A stretch of 64,000 bases of DNA from Mercurialis annua (GCF_937616625.2 NC_065571.1:46919651-46983650); one strand, 5' to 3'. Positions 1 to 10,908 are shown, counted from the stretch's first letter. Numbers and translations: made by a program. Notes: a model not told the origin generated them from the letters alone.

Positions 1-1662
1 GATATGGTTAGAAACCTTTTGCGTATTTTGCATTGTTTTGAATTGATTTCAGGTCTAAAGATCAACTTTCAGAAATCGTCAATAATAGGTCTGAATGTGG
101 ATGGTGCCTCATTAGTTGTAGCTTCTGAAATTCTTAGCTGCAAGATCGAATCTCTACCTATTATTTACCTGGGCTTACCCTTGTCTTCAAAGATGGTGAG
201 AGCTAATCAGTGGGATCCAATTGTCAGTAACTTCTCATCCCAATTAGCGGCTTGGAAAGGCAGCTTGCTTTCTCCTGCAGGAAGACTTACATTGATCAAA
301 TCTGTTCTCTGTAGTCTTCCTGTTTATTTCTTATGCTCTTTATCGATACCGCAATCAGTGGTCACAACTCTTGAACGTTGTATGAGACGATTTTTGTGGA
401 ATGGCTCAGATAAGCGCATGGGTTTTAGCAAAGTTTCTTGGTCTGATGTTTGCTTACCTCTCCAGCAAGGAGGTTTAAACATATCTCCGTTGCGAATCAA
501 AAATCAATCCCTTCTCCTTAAATGGATTTGGAAATTGAGAACGGACAGAAAAACTACTCTTTGGTTTACAGTTATTTCATGCAGTACGGGTATCTCGGAT
601 TGGAGAAATCTTGATTCGATAAACACAACAAAGTTATCTCAGTTATGGCGTGGGATTCATTCTGTTTGTGTTAAAAATGCTGAGGTCTGGAATATTTTTA
701 ACAATGGCATTGCTTCACACTTGGGTAATGGCGAAAGAATATGTTTTTGGCATGATTCATGGGCTGGAAACTGTTCTTTGTCCTCAAGATTTCCTAGTCT
801 TTTTACTCTTGCAAGGAATAAAACCATATCTGTTAAAGATGCTTATGATGACTCTAATCAGAACTTCAGTTTCAGATGGAATCGCAGACTGCGAATTGGA
901 GAACAGAAGCTGCTCGCTCTTCTCCAAGAACAGGTGCAATGCAATCTGCCAATAGTTGATCAAGAAGATTATTTCTCTTGGAATAACAAAGATAAATTCA
1001 CTCCATCAGGATTTAATTTGTTATTACAAGCTGCTCCGTTGTATTCTTCACCTGATTATGATCTGCGTAATGCTTCGGACTTACATTATGAAAGCAGATT
1101 GCATTCTGCAACTGTTCATGTCTCTGCTACTCTTCAAGCCGGCAAGGATTATTCTTTTTTCTGGAGATTCAAGCTCCCTCCTCGCATCCTTTTCTTCTTG
1201 TGGCTGTTAGCAAGAGACAGACTATCTTCTAATCAGGTTCTTGTGATCAGAGGTATCCTTCCTTTGGCAAAAATTGGTTGCTCATTTTGCTCTTGTGATG
1301 AAACCAACGTCCACATTATGATACATTGTCGTTATGCTTGGTTAATTTGGAATAATTTGCTGCGTATGTGCAATATTCAATTGGTAATGCCTCCTACTTT
1401 GATAGAGTTCTTTCATTTTTGGAGTTCACTTTCCTTGAACAGATACCGACATCTATGGCAAACGATTTGGTTTTTTTGCGTTTGGGATATTTGGAAAGCT
1501 AGAAATAAAAGGGTATTCAACAATGAGTTTGTAGAGGTGGATTCTCTCATATTTGGAGCAATTTGCAAAGCGGTGGAATTTTACAAGGACAATAATCATG
1601 GTTTTGTCTATTCGGGAAATGATGTATATCGAAATTTACTTTTCTTTTGTAATTTTGATTAA
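1..1662 (+). CDS. LINE ORF2, C-terminal part (reverse transcriptase thumb and zf-RVT region)
   Basis: The frame is open from the left edge to TAA at 1660-1662, with about 552 codons from the first ATG at position 4. The first residues match the post-FADD part of the reverse transcriptase in the intact LINE at 28715 (SGLKINFQKSSIIGLNV here, SGLRINFQKSSIIGLNV there). Further on are the LINE landmarks YLGLPLS, LSPAGRLTLIKSVLCSLPVY and PPRILFFLWLLARDRL. The last of these is followed by CSFC and HIMIHCRYAW, the zf-RVT-like Cys/His region. The product would copy element RNA at nicked target DNA. No stop or frameshift is seen in this part. It is partial because of the window edge, so whether the whole copy is intact is unknown. 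It is a mobile-element gene, not a host gene. Confidence 0.88.
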   Translation, partial: DMVRNLLRILHCFELISGLKINFQKSSIIGLNVDGASLVVASEILSCKIESLPIIYLGLPLSSKMVRANQWDPIVSNFSSQLAAWKGSLLSPAGRLTLIKSVLCSLPVYFLCSLSIPQSVVTTLERCMRRFLWNGSDKRMGFSKVSWSDVCLPLQQGGLNISPLRIKNQSLLLKWIWKLRTDRKTTLWFTVISCSTGISDWRNLDSINTTKLSQLWRGIHSVCVKNAEVWNIFNNGIASHLGNGERICFWHDSWAGNCSLSSRFPSLFTLARNKTISVKDAYDDSNQNFSFRWNRRLRIGEQKLLALLQEQVQCNLPIVDQEDYFSWNNKDKFTPSGFNLLLQAAPLYSSPDYDLRNASDLHYESRLHSATVHVSATLQAGKDYSFFWRFKLPPRILFFLWLLARDRLSSNQVLVIRGILPLAKIGCSFCSCDETNVHIMIHCRYAWLIWNNLLRMCNIQLVMPPTLIEFFHFWSSLSLNRYRHLWQTIWFFCVWDIWKARNKRVFNNEFVEVDSLIFGAICKAVEFYKDNNHGFVYSGNDVYRNLLFFCNFD

Positions 1663-1740
1663 CTTTCTTTGCCTTTTTTAAGGCTTTTGCCAATCACGCA
1701 TTGTGATTGTGCTAATTTATCTATCATTTACCCAAAAAAA
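1..1740 (+). mobile_element. LINE (L1-type non-LTR retrotransposon), 3' part, cut by the window edge
   Basis: This is the 3' end of a plant L1-type LINE. It carries the end of ORF2, a short 3' untranslated region and a 7-base A run at 1734-1740. The region TTGTGATTGTGCTAAT just before the A run recurs at the 3' end of the LINE at 28156-32449, so both copies belong to one family. The window begins about a dozen codons after where the reverse-transcriptase FADD motif should lie, so the upstream part is probably outside the window rather than lost. Confidence 0.9.
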
Positions 1741-2218
1741 TATGTTAATAAGTTTAAATCAAATTTGAGTAATGAAGGATTAAAAGAGACTAAAAAGTTT
1801 AAAATGACCAAACCCAAAGAAAATTAAATTGCATTAACCCATGTTGATTTTAGAATGGTTAAAAATGGTGTAACTCAAATAAATTATGTTGTAACACAGT
1901 TTAATATCAAAATTCAGTTTGGGTCCAAAAAAAAGCTCATAATCAAGTCCAAAATAAATTGAGCACCCCTAGATTTTGATTTTGTAAGGAAATTGCTGCA
2001 AAAATAACATTAAGGTCTTATATGTTTCTCGCCGTAAACATCTGGGGCAACTTTAAACCTTCTCCTAAAATTTAAATTCAAAGAAAGTACAAGAAGCTAA
2101 TATTCCTAAATAAACTTAAAAATACATACAAGTTAAAACCATCCATAAAATCAAAGCATGGGATATAAGCTTTCTAGCTGAGAATTTTCTCAATTTTTAA
2201 CTGGATGTTATTTTTATG

Positions 2219-2625
2219 GATAACTGATTTTGACCATTATTAAATTTTTTATTTTTTTTATTTCAGCTACTAAATTATTAGTTTTTCGATCATTAAACTT
2301 TTATGTTTTTCATTTTAGTATTTCCAAATATGCTTAGATCTCAGCCGAAAATTAATATGTGACAACCGGATTTTGTTAGTTTTACTTTAAAAATTTATCA
2401 TATATATACAATTTCACTTTAAAAGATGAGTTTTTAGATCAAATTATGCATATATGATAAGTTTTCAGGTGAAAAATAATAATTCCGGCTACCATTATAA
2501 TCATTTTAGGCCAGAAAATACTAAAATGAAAAAATTGAAAGTTCAGTGAACAAAAAAAAGAAAAAATAATTTAGTGACTGAAATGAAAAAATTCGAAAGT
2601 TCAATGATTTTCAGAATCAATTGTA
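2219..2625. repeat. Foldback (inverted-repeat) MITE-like element
   Basis: About 105 bases on the left (starting AACTGATTTTGACC) are the diverged reverse complement of about 105 bases on the right (ending in the complement of AATTGATTCTGAAAATC). Both arms contain the strings ATTTCAG and CATTTTAGTA, with runs of T or A. No convincing target duplication was found at the proposed ends, so the boundaries are approximate and the superfamily is unassigned. Confidence 0.6.
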
Positions 2626-3119
2626 CTATTTTTATTTTGGGAAAATCTATTTGGCCCGAATTATGTGGACATAAAATGGTCCGAAAGAGGACAATATAAT
2701 TAAAAATACAGCCAAGGTTATCTCTGCAAAAAACAGCAAATATTAATTGTTTTATTTTCTCTTTGATAATTAATAGGTTATTAAAGATGCATAAGATAAT
2801 GGGACTAACTGCCATTTGGACTCCTTTTTTAATTATGACGTGGAACTCACATTAATAGATAACCTATGTCTTTCTTCCACAAAAAATAACCTATACTTTC
2901 TTATTATATCATATCATTGAATATAGGCATACATAATCCAACTTTTTCTTTTTAATTTTTGTTTAGAAGATAATGGTAAATAAAATTATCTTTATATATG
3001 TTGGAATAAATTATTAATATTAAAATAATTAATTAAATGATATTTTATAAAAAATTATATAATTGAAAATGTAGACATAAATATATAATAGTACGAATTA
3101 AAATACAAGCTTTTGTTTA

Positions 3120-3890
3120 ATCATATACTTTATAGAAAATAATTTTTTTAGCTGAATCAAATTAAAATATTTATTGAAAACAAAAACTAATAAAATTTTA
3201 TAAAATTTTGTCAGCCAACTTTGGTCAGGAGTTAAATAATTATAAAATAATTCTATAAAATCAAATAAAAATAATTTAAAAATAATAATCACAATTAAAA
3301 GAATCGATACTAGTATGTAATTGGCAAGTGAAGTGTTGGTTTTCGATGTAAATGTCTATTATAAAATATAATACATACACATGTTTTTATATATAATATC
3401 TGATTATTTAACAATTTTTTTATACAAAATGTGTACTATATAAAATTGATAAATAATTTATTGTGAATCCTTTAGTCTAATAATTTAATAATAGTTGATG
3501 AGATCATTCCCAAATTATTAATTTAAAAACAATATACAAAAATAAAAAAATTTATAAAAGTAATTCATATTAAGTTGACTAGTTTTATTTTTTTCGATCG
3601 ATAATATTTATCGTATTTGACTATTTAACATAAATTGAAAACAAAAAATGTTTGTGAACATGAGGGAATACATAATTTAAATAAATTGCGCCTAACCCGA
3701 GCTACATCAAGCTTGAACTGGGATGCATTATGCAAGTTTGAACAGAAACTCGAATGAGTTTAAATTTTCAAGCTCAAACTCGAGTTCATATAACATCCGA
3801 GCTGTCAAACTCGAATAATATCTTAGCAACTTGAGGTCGAGCTCGACATGATTTCAATAAAAAAATTCTTGATAAAGCCGCAATATCTAT
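3120..3890. repeat. Diverged direct repeat, copy 1
   Basis: This stretch shares an ordered series of motifs with 4190-4680: TTTTTTAGCTGAAT, then TAATAAAATTT, then a TTAAAAGAAT...TAGTA block followed by a GAAGTGT block. Last comes a segment rich in CGAG and CTCGA containing GAATGAGTTT. The order and orientation are the same in both copies, but identity is patchy. This suggests an old tandem duplication or two insertions of one repeat family. Confidence 0.5.
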
Positions 3891-4189
3891 AGAAAGAAAA
3901 CACGATTGTCCAAATTGTACATCTAAAAAGGACATATCTATAGACCCAAAACTCTCTTAATTTAAATCAAGTATTCCCAAATTTGTACACCTCAAAATGC
4001 GAACTTATTTGATCCCAAACCGCAAAATTGAAGCCCTAATTGACTAACTGACTTATTTGACCCCGAAAATACAAGTTTTGGATTTAATTGATCCAAATAG
4101 TTAAAATGAATTTATTTGACACCGAGACACTAGTTTGAGAACTACGTTGACTTTTATTCAAATATACATTTTTATTTTTGTTTTGACCA

Positions 4190-4680
4190 TATATTTCAAG
4201 CTAAATTTTTTAGCTGAATTATATTCTAATAATTTATTAAAAATGAAAATTAATAAAATTTAGTAAATTTTATTAAGAGTTAAAAAAGTAGCTCTTTACA
4301 TTTAAAAGAATTCATATTAGTACGTAGATATTAGCTGAAGTGTCAATCTTTTTTAAAGTATGCATATAATCAAAATAAAAAATTACATTATTTTTGGCTA
4401 ACATGAGTTATCGGATTATATTTAATTTTAAAATATTTACAAATATAAGATTATTTATGTGAATAATTCATATTAAATCCGCTAGTTTTACATGATTAAA
4501 GTGGGCCGAGTTTAATTCGAGTTACATCAAAGTGTGTTATACAAGTTTGATCTCGAATTTGAATGAGTTTTAATTTTTTCGAGCTCGAGCTCGAATAACA
4601 TTTGAGAAGTCGAGTTCGAATAACTTATGAGATATCCGAGTTCGAGCTTGTCTCAATTTTAATAAAAAAATAATAATTAT
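4190..4680. repeat. Diverged direct repeat, copy 2
   Basis: This is the second copy of the repeat described at 3120-3890. It is shorter because the middle part is reduced. The CGAGCTCGAGCTCG-rich segment is best preserved near 4560-4660. Such CTCGA-rich stretches are common in plant repeats, but I cannot assign the family. Confidence 0.5.
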
Positions 4681-5105
4681 CAAAATAATCTTATGCTATG
4701 TATTTAATTTTTTTTAACTAAATATGACAATACACACTTAAATTTAGAAGAAATATAATAAAAAGTAAATTAATTAATTGAAGTCACAAATAGTAATATA
4801 CACTGTAATTTTTATTAAGTATCACGCATATAATATAATGAAAGTAGTTTGTCATGGTTAGTAGTTTTAATTTTAATTTAATAATCTAGTCTTGGAAATA
4901 GTTTATTATTTATAGTCACAGAGATTAATTGCAGTGGAAATGAAAATTTACTTGTATTGGAAATCTAAGTGTTAATTGCTCTTTTCATCAAAGAATATAA
5001 CGAGGTTATTATGCAAACAGTTCCTATATCGGTCCTTACTTGCAAATAAAAATAATATTCTGTCCATTTTGTGTCCATTTTTTTCGGGCCAAATAGCAGT
5101 GCCCT

Positions 5106-5111
5106 TTTATT
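5106..5111 (-). terminator. Candidate polyadenylation signal (AATAAA) of the LRR gene
   Basis: The plus-strand TTTATT reads AATAAA on the minus strand, about 118 bases past the LRR stop codon. The motif is common in AT-rich DNA, so only its position supports it. Confidence 0.35.
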
Positions 5112-5228
5112 TTTGACTTGTATACAAATGCATTAAATAAAATTGAAATCTATCCATTAATGCCGTCCCACTTTATGTCTGATTCACATCTCCACCATCA
5201 ACTTTTATTAGCTTTCTTTAATTTTCAC

Positions 5229-6659
5229 CTACAATTTGCAAGGAGGCAATGGAGTACCACACAAGCAATCATTACCCACAAATGCACTGGCTGCAAATTT
5301 TGTGGCCGGGAGCTGTCCACAGAGATGATTATAACTCAAATTCAAGCTCGTTAATCCTGTCACATTCTTCGGTACTTTTCCATAAACCAAATTCCTCGAC
5401 AAATCCAAAGTCTTCAACGTTTTAACAATCCTTAATTTACCCAAATCAAACTTCAACTTGTTCTTTGAAGCCCAAAACCCAACTAAATAATCTGAACTGT
5501 TGAGTAACCAAATCGGATCGCCTGTAATTTCATTTTCAGACAGATCAATGTAGTCATAGAAATATGTCTGCGTTGGCCGCCAGTTACTTAAGTTGATCTT
5601 GATCCCACATTTTGCCAGCTTCAAAGAATAAATGATTCTTGAGGAAGTGACCCAGTTGGGTATTTGTTTAAGATGGAAATTATTATAAGACAGATCAAGA
5701 GATTCTATGCCTTTTACATTCATTACAGGAAATGGGTCTACGAGAGAATTATGAGAAAGATCAAGATTGAATATCTTTGTCAGGTTTGCAAATGTTTTTG
5801 GGACTGTTCCTGTAAGATTGTTCCATGAAAGATCAAGTGTGTCTAGTGCCTGGAAAGATCCAAGAAAGCTTGGAATCTGTCCTGATAATGCATTGTGCCC
5901 TAATTCAAGATTGACTAGTTTCGGTGCGAGTGATGAAATTGAAGCTGGGATTTTTCCTGACAGTTTGTTATGGGAAAGTTCAAGAAATAAAAGATTGGGT
6001 AATGATGATAGAAAGTCAGGAATCGGACCTGAGAGTTGGTTGTGTTGGAGACTCAGAAATGTCAAGCTTTTCAGCTTGCTGATTCCTACAGGAATTGTAC
6101 CAGTAAGGAAATTGTTACCTAATTTGAGTTGACCCAGCTGGGTTAACTCGGAGATTGAACTCGGTATTGGCCCGGTGAATCGGTTTCCAGTTAAACTGAG
6201 TACTTCCAGCTGCTTTAACTTGCCTATGTTACTGGGTATTTGACCCGAAAGCTTGCTGTGCTCTATGTATACATATTTGAGTTTGGGTAACCCGAATAAC
6301 AGATCCGGGAATTTCCCCGTAATGTTTCTCAAGTTTAGAAAATAAATACCGTCGAGATTTTGAACTTTAATTAAGGATGGTGAGATAGTACCCGATAAGA
6401 AGCTATTCGGTTTATCCGTTTGCCCCGAAAGCGATAAGGCAGTGACGCGTTTGTCGTCGAAAAGACAAGTAATGCCCGCCCAAGTGCAGCAATCGGTGCC
6501 CCGTTTCCACGAGCTGAGCATGCCTGATGGATCATGGGTGATACCCGATTTGAAAGCTAAAAGACCCGCTTCATCATCTGCATGACAGGCAGCTGATGTG
6601 AGTTTGAGGGAGTGGAGAGTGAGAATGGAAAGGAAAAAAGTAATGTAGGGGTTCTTCAT
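5229..6659 (-). CDS. Secreted leucine-rich-repeat protein (DRT100 / PGIP-like family)
   Basis: This is a single-exon gene of 476 codons. The ATG (complement of 6657-6659) starts a hydrophobic signal peptide of about 23 residues ending near LTSAAC. An LRRNT_2-type N-cap follows at about residues 27-70 (DDEAGLLAFKSGITHDP, then DCCTWAGITC). About ten plant extracellular LRRs run from residue 80 to 445 (repeated LxxNxLTGxIPxxISxL). A Cys-rich cap (CLCGTPLPPC) ends the protein. There is no transmembrane helix or kinase, so it should be an apoplastic binding protein. The layout matches the intronless Arabidopsis LRR family around At1g33590-At1g33610, which resembles DRT100 and polygalacturonase inhibitors. 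Ligand and exact role cannot be read from sequence. The frame is intact, and the gene stands alone between repeats. The family call is firm; the biochemical function is open. Confidence 0.9.
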   Translation of the reverse strand: MKNPYITFFLSILTLHSLKLTSAACHADDEAGLLAFKSGITHDPSGMLSSWKRGTDCCTWAGITCLFDDKRVTALSLSGQTDKPNSFLSGTISPSLIKVQNLDGIYFLNLRNITGKFPDLLFGLPKLKYVYIEHSKLSGQIPSNIGKLKQLEVLSLTGNRFTGPIPSSISELTQLGQLKLGNNFLTGTIPVGISKLKSLTFLSLQHNQLSGPIPDFLSSLPNLLFLELSHNKLSGKIPASISSLAPKLVNLELGHNALSGQIPSFLGSFQALDTLDLSWNNLTGTVPKTFANLTKIFNLDLSHNSLVDPFPVMNVKGIESLDLSYNNFHLKQIPNWVTSSRIIYSLKLAKCGIKINLSNWRPTQTYFYDYIDLSENEITGDPIWLLNSSDYLVGFWASKNKLKFDLGKLRIVKTLKTLDLSRNLVYGKVPKNVTGLTSLNLSYNHLCGQLPATKFAASAFVGNDCLCGTPLPPCKL

Positions 6660-6700
6660 GTCAAGAGGAAGTGGAATTGGAGAAATGGAAATGTTTTAGG

Positions 6701-6710
6701 TATTTTATAG
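6701..6710 (-). promoter_or_regulatory. TATA box of the LRR gene
   Basis: CTATAAAATA on the minus strand lies about 42-51 bases upstream of the LRR ATG. This would give a short 5' leader of roughly 10-20 bases. The motif is near consensus in a plausible place, but no start site is demonstrated. Confidence 0.55.
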
Positions 6711-7479
6711 AGTTCCCACAGTAATACTTTCCTTTTAAATGTTCATTTTTTTTTACATAAAAAAAAAATTAATACTTAAAAGGCAGTAATGAAAAAACTC
6801 AAACTACATTAAAATAAATAATTATTTTAATCAAATAAAAGTAAAAAGATACTACTAATATTTAAAAAAATATTAAATGGACGATAAAAAAACGGAGAAA
6901 ATAATATTTTTTCGATAATTTTTTATAGTCTAAACGGCTTACTGTATAGTATTTCAAAAGTGGGGAAAATAGTTTGGTCAAAGTCTATGTGCTGGGGTGC
7001 AGTCCATATTCAATAAATGCTGCAGCGATTAATTGATATTTTGGAAGTTGTTGCTTGCATTGAACTTGGCCATTGGCATTGCTTGCAAGCTGTGATTGTG
7101 CGCCAAAAGAGTTGAGCATTTATGATAATGGTAAGGAAATGATTAGACTACTCATCTCCAATTCTTTCACATCAATTTTATAAGGTTAATCCTCTGGAAA
7201 AAAAACCCTCAACTTTCAACCTCTTTCATTTACACTCTCACCTTTTAAAATCGTCAATTTTATCCAAATTACCACCTTTTAATTTCAATTACACTTTTAA
7301 AATACTAAATTGGCCTCTTTTCACTGAAAAAAAGTTCAAATCAATATTTTATATTTCAATATATATTCTAAATAGTACTCAATGTTAAATTTTCAACAAT
7401 AAAACAATCTTTCCTAAAAAATTAAATAAACTAAATTTTTTAACATAACAATTTAAAAAAAATTAAAGAAAATTAAAAT
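6711..7479. other. Intergenic AT-rich DNA upstream of the LRR gene
   Basis: No gene is visible. The stretch near 7170-7330 (AAAAAACCCTCAACTTTCAAC onward) resembles one arm of the foldback elements seen elsewhere in the window, but no opposite arm is present. Confidence 0.5.
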
Positions 7480-8570
7480 TTTCAGGCCGGTCGTAGTTGT
7501 GATGATTCCCAAGGATCCAATATGATACCACTTAGGTCTTCTTGGGTGACCCAAGTCTTTCATAGAAAAAATTTAAGTCAATTTAAACTTCAACAAGCTA
7601 ATCCCAACAACATCATCGCATGCAATAATCATATTATCAACATAAAAAGAAATCAAAACTCGACCACCCGGAGTACCCCTGACAAATAAAGCAAAATCAT
7701 GATTGTTCGGACGAAAACCAAGAGAAGTAATCATAGTAGAAAATTTCTCAAACCAGACACGGGGAGTCTGTTTGAGACCATAAAGAGCTTTCCTAAGTTT
7801 GCATACTTGAGCACCAGGCAGGGTCACTCTTTCACCTGGGAAAGCTCTAGAACCAACACTGGTGATTTCCTCTAGCTGGTTAGGGTGATGATGAAGATTA
7901 GAAGGAGGAACCATATAAACTTTTTCATGAAGGTCGTCATTCAGAAAGACATTTTTAACATTCATTTGAGTTATATCCCATCGGAGAACAGAAGCAACAA
8001 CAATAAGGGTTCGAATTGTAGTCGTTTTTAAAACAGGAGCAAAAGTCTCCTCACAGTCCATATATATTCTTGAGAATAATGCTTAGCAACCAAGCAAGCT
8101 TTATATCTTTCACTAGACCCATCAGATTTAGTTTTATTCTCATATGCCCAACGAGAACCAATAACACGTTTTCATGTAGGAAGAGACACTAAATTCCAAG
8201 TATGGGTTTGATTAAGAGCAGTTAACTCCTCAACCATAGCATGCTGCCAAAGAAGATCAAAAACTGCTTCTTTAAAAGATCAAGGCTCAGAAAGACCATC
8301 AATAAAAATAAGAAAGGAAGAAAATGAACTTGAAAGGCAAGATAATCAAAATCAAGATGTCTAGTAGACTTATGATTTCGTACAGGATATTGATGTTCGG
8401 TAGTATCCGTCGTCTCAGAAGATGATCGGGTAGAGACTGTAGATGAGGGGCCAATAGGAGTGTTAGGATTGTCAACAGGAGGTAGCTTATCATCATCAGT
8501 AGTTAAAGGATCAATACAAACAAGATCATGCATAGACATACGTACTATGAGAATAATCAGAAATTGTAAA
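7480..8570 (-). pseudogene. Ty1/copia retrotransposon, reverse-transcriptase part (3' fragment)
   Basis: Read on the minus strand, this encodes part of a copia polyprotein. The open part at 8061-7573 contains ETFAPVLKTTTIRTLIVVAS, VCKLRKALYGLKQTPRVWFEKF and FYVDNMI, the RVT_2 reverse-transcriptase landmarks. The usual catalytic YVDDM is YVDNM here. Upstream (about 8440-8360) is YPVRNHKS, the linker typical before RVT_2. After a stop, the frame continues with FSMKDLGHP, then decays near 7480; no RNase H or LTR is seen. The element is dead: it has stops, a changed active-site Asp and a truncated 3' end. Its 5' part continues at 13899 on the other side of a CACTA insertion. Confidence 0.88.
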
Positions 8571-8573
8571 ATA
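8571..8573. repeat. Target-site duplication ATA (left) of the CACTA element
   Basis: ATA here and ATA at 13896-13898 flank the CACTA element. Three-base duplications are the rule for this superfamily. Confidence 0.8.
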
Positions 8574-9010
8574 CACTACTAGAAATCCTGGTTTTTGCAA
8601 CGGAAATTTGCGACGGATACATAATCCGTCACAAATTTCCTATTTTAACGACGGAATCTGCGACGGATACTCTTTTCGTCGCAGTTTTCCTTGAAATTGA
8701 TGGCGGGAAAGCTCCCGCCAGATTTGCGACGGACAGTCCGTCGCAAATCTGTCACCTTCCTGGCGGGACCATTCCCGCCTTTTGTTTTGCCAAAAAAAAT
8801 AGCGACGGACATAAATATCCGTCGCTAATTTTATTTGTTGAATGAAATGAGTCGTTTCATTCAACAGATTTGCGACGGCTAAAGTTAGCCGTCGCAAATT
8901 TTGCAAAAACTGTAGTGTCCGTCGCAAATTGTGCTTTAATGAAACGAACCGTTTCATTAAAGCACAATTTGCGACGGACACTACAGAGCGCAAAAAATGC
9001 ACCCCTAATA
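8574..9010. repeat. Left subterminal hairpin region of the CACTA element
   Basis: The region is almost entirely inverted pairs built on GCGACGGA and its complement, plus GGCGGGA...TCCCGCC pairs (8703-8780) and TTTCATTCAAC pairs (near 8835-8870). It is presumably the transposase-binding and end-synapsis region. The open frames that run through it are by-products of the repeats. Confidence 0.75.
8910..8986. repeat. Perfect 37-bp inverted repeat with 3-base loop
   Basis: 8910-8946 is the exact reverse complement of 8950-8986, separated by AAC. The outer ends read CTGTAGTGTCCGTCGC and its complement, so a CACTAC string occurs here as in the element ends. Confidence 0.9.
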
Positions 9011-9060
9011 AAGTGCGCGCAGTTCTTCTTCTTCAGCCGTTTCTCACATTTTTGTAAAAA

Positions 9061-9303
9061 TTGAAAACTGCCTCCTCCTCGTCGGTCGGTCCGTTCCCTC
9101 CAAGCCGTCGTCGGTCCGTTCCCTCCTCGCCATCACGCCGCCGTAGGTCCGTCCCCTCCTCAACGCATCATTCTCTCCGCCGTTTGCTGCTCGCCGCGCC
9201 TCCCTCCGATTTCTTCCATTTTCTGGCGGCATCCTCTCCTTTCTCCTGCGCCGTTTCTTCCCCTCCTCTTCGGCATCGACCTACTGATTATTACTTGAGG
9301 TAA
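9061..9303 (+). other. GC-rich leader exon candidate of the CACTA transcript
   Basis: This is a pyrimidine- and CCG-rich stretch, quite unlike the AT-rich DNA around it. It has one open frame from ATG 9061 to the TGA at 9301-9303, made of Ser/Pro/Arg repeats. A splice donor (GAGGTAAG near 9298) is followed by an intron-like T-rich stretch ending in TTGCAG near 10068. It looks like the 5' leader exon of the transposase transcript. The encoded Ser/Arg/Pro peptide resembles nothing known and may not be made. Confidence 0.4.
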
Positions 9304-10394
9304 GTTTTTTTATTTATTAAATCAGTTAATTTATATAGATTAATTAATTAATTTAGGTTTAATTAGGTTAATTTATGTTTAATTTGATTATGTTTGTTTA
9401 AATTAGGTTACTTTAGATTAAATTATAATATATTTTATATTTAATTTTCTGTTTTTATATTATTTAATAATTAATTAATTTTTCTGTTTTAAAATTATTT
9501 TATAATTAGATTAATTTAATGCAAATTATGTTGAATTCATTTTTAGTATTATTAAACTATTAAGTTAATTATTATATTAAAATTTAAGAAAATTAGGTTA
9601 AAAAATGTTTAAGTTAATTATTATATTAATTATAGGTTATTTTAGTTTAAGGGTTAATTTTGTATTTTAGGTTAATATGATTTTATTTTATATTTTAAAA
9701 ATTATATTAGAATAAAGTTGAATTGTCATAATAAAATATATTAATTTTAATAAAATTATATTGTTTTTTGAAAAGTTGTTTAATATTTGTTAGGTTAAAT
9801 TAGATTAAAATTGTTAGCTAGATATTTCTAGTTTTAATTGTTTAATTAGTTTAATAAAGTTGCGTGTTAATATTTTTATTATTATTGGTTAATTAAATTA
9901 GATTAATTTAATGATTATATTATAAGTTTTTTAATTGTTAACAATTTGTTAGTTTGTTGTTTAATTTAATTAGTTAATTGGATTAGATAAAAATTTAAGC
10001 TAATCAATTACTATTTCAATTATTTGCGATGAACTTGGTGGTTTTGTGTATTGTTATTTGCTTGCAGGACTTCCCTGAAAAATGGGTGATGCTCATTTTT
10101 AGGGGAAGTGCTGCCGATTTTTAATTAGAATTTGTTTTTATTAGTACGTGTTTTTTTATAGCTCTTGATAGCCCGTGCACCGTGGTTTTGATTGATCCGG
10201 ACGTTTCACCTTCACTTTGCGGTTCTGCGCTTCAATAAGTAGGTTTTATTGCTTATTTTGATTTATTTTAGTTGGAATAGATTTTATTTAAAACATTCAA
10301 CCTAAATAAACCTCGATTTTATTCCCACCAAATAAAATCGTAAACCTAGCCGTAGAGTTCCCGTCCCGTGTGTTCAAGAGATTGAACGACACGG
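9304..10394. other. AT-rich intron-like interior of the CACTA element
   Basis: No coding is visible. One copy of a 70-base internal repeat lies at 10065-10135. The body of the TNP2 transposase should lie around here in an autonomous element but is missing. Confidence 0.55.
10065..10135 (+). repeat. Internal repeat of the CACTA element, copy 1
   Basis: Starts TTGCAGGACTTCCCTGAAAA, with GTGCTGCCGA further on. It matches 12054-12125 in order and orientation, with scattered changes. Both copies begin with a splice-acceptor-like TTGCAG. Confidence 0.65.
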
Positions 10395-10733
10395 GATTGT
10401 ACAGTTTGTACAGTTCGCATGTACAATAAATACGAACCGTTCATCTTGGCAGAACAGGCTGACCAAGTTCATTACCTTCCATATCCAAGTAGAAGACGGG
10501 ACAAAGTAAATTGGTGGGCAGTTTGCAAAATTAAGGCACGATCAGAACTTGACATGCCCGATGCGATTATCCCGGCCTTTCAAGAGGACATTGAAGAAAA
10601 TCCCCTTATAGTTGAAATGGACGACAATCCCACAAATTTAGCTGACCTGAATGAGGTGGCAGACGAAGATGCGTTGCAAATCCCTCCTATTGAAGATGAA
10701 GAAGAAGAATATCCGCCATCCTCATCAGACTAA
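10395..10733 (+). pseudogene. C-terminal remnant of a TNP2-type CACTA transposase (DUF4216-like)
   Basis: The frame (ATG at 10419, but readable a few codons upstream) encodes YEPFILAEQADQVHYLPYPS followed by WWAVCKIKARS. This pattern is typical of the DUF4216 region at the end of plant En/Spm TNP2 polyproteins. An acidic tail (DEEEEYPPSSSD) ends at TAA/TAG near 10733. Family members run to several hundred or over a thousand residues; only about 105 codons remain. The transposase_21 catalytic region is not found anywhere in the window. This is inferred to be an internal-deletion relic. Confidence 0.7.
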
Positions 10734-10908
10734 GATGAAGAACAACTTGACTGACGTTTTGAATATTTTTTGCAGTTTTAGTTGTAATCATTTATTATTG
10801 TTAACATAACAATTTATTTTTTTACAAAGTATTTTTCTATAATGTTTTGTTATAATGTATTTTTTAACAAAGTATTAAATTGTTATATGTGGAACGAAAT
10901 GTATTTTA
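10734..10908. other. Spacer between the two CACTA genes
   Basis: AT-rich, with no coding. It separates the transposase remnant from the second element gene. Confidence 0.5.

Larger units (their letters stand above)
1741..5105. other. AT-rich intergenic DNA with degenerate repeats
   Basis: No coding region longer than chance is visible. The stretch holds a foldback repeat (2219-2625) and a diverged direct duplication (3120-3890 against 4190-4680), listed separately. The open frames at 2543-2815 and 3098-3292 are composed of AT-rich codons, resemble nothing I know, and are not called. Confidence 0.6.

Noticed and set aside
8640..9002. 120-codon minus-strand frame in the CACTA left end
   Set aside because: It is a by-product of the stop-poor subterminal repeats; there are no known features.
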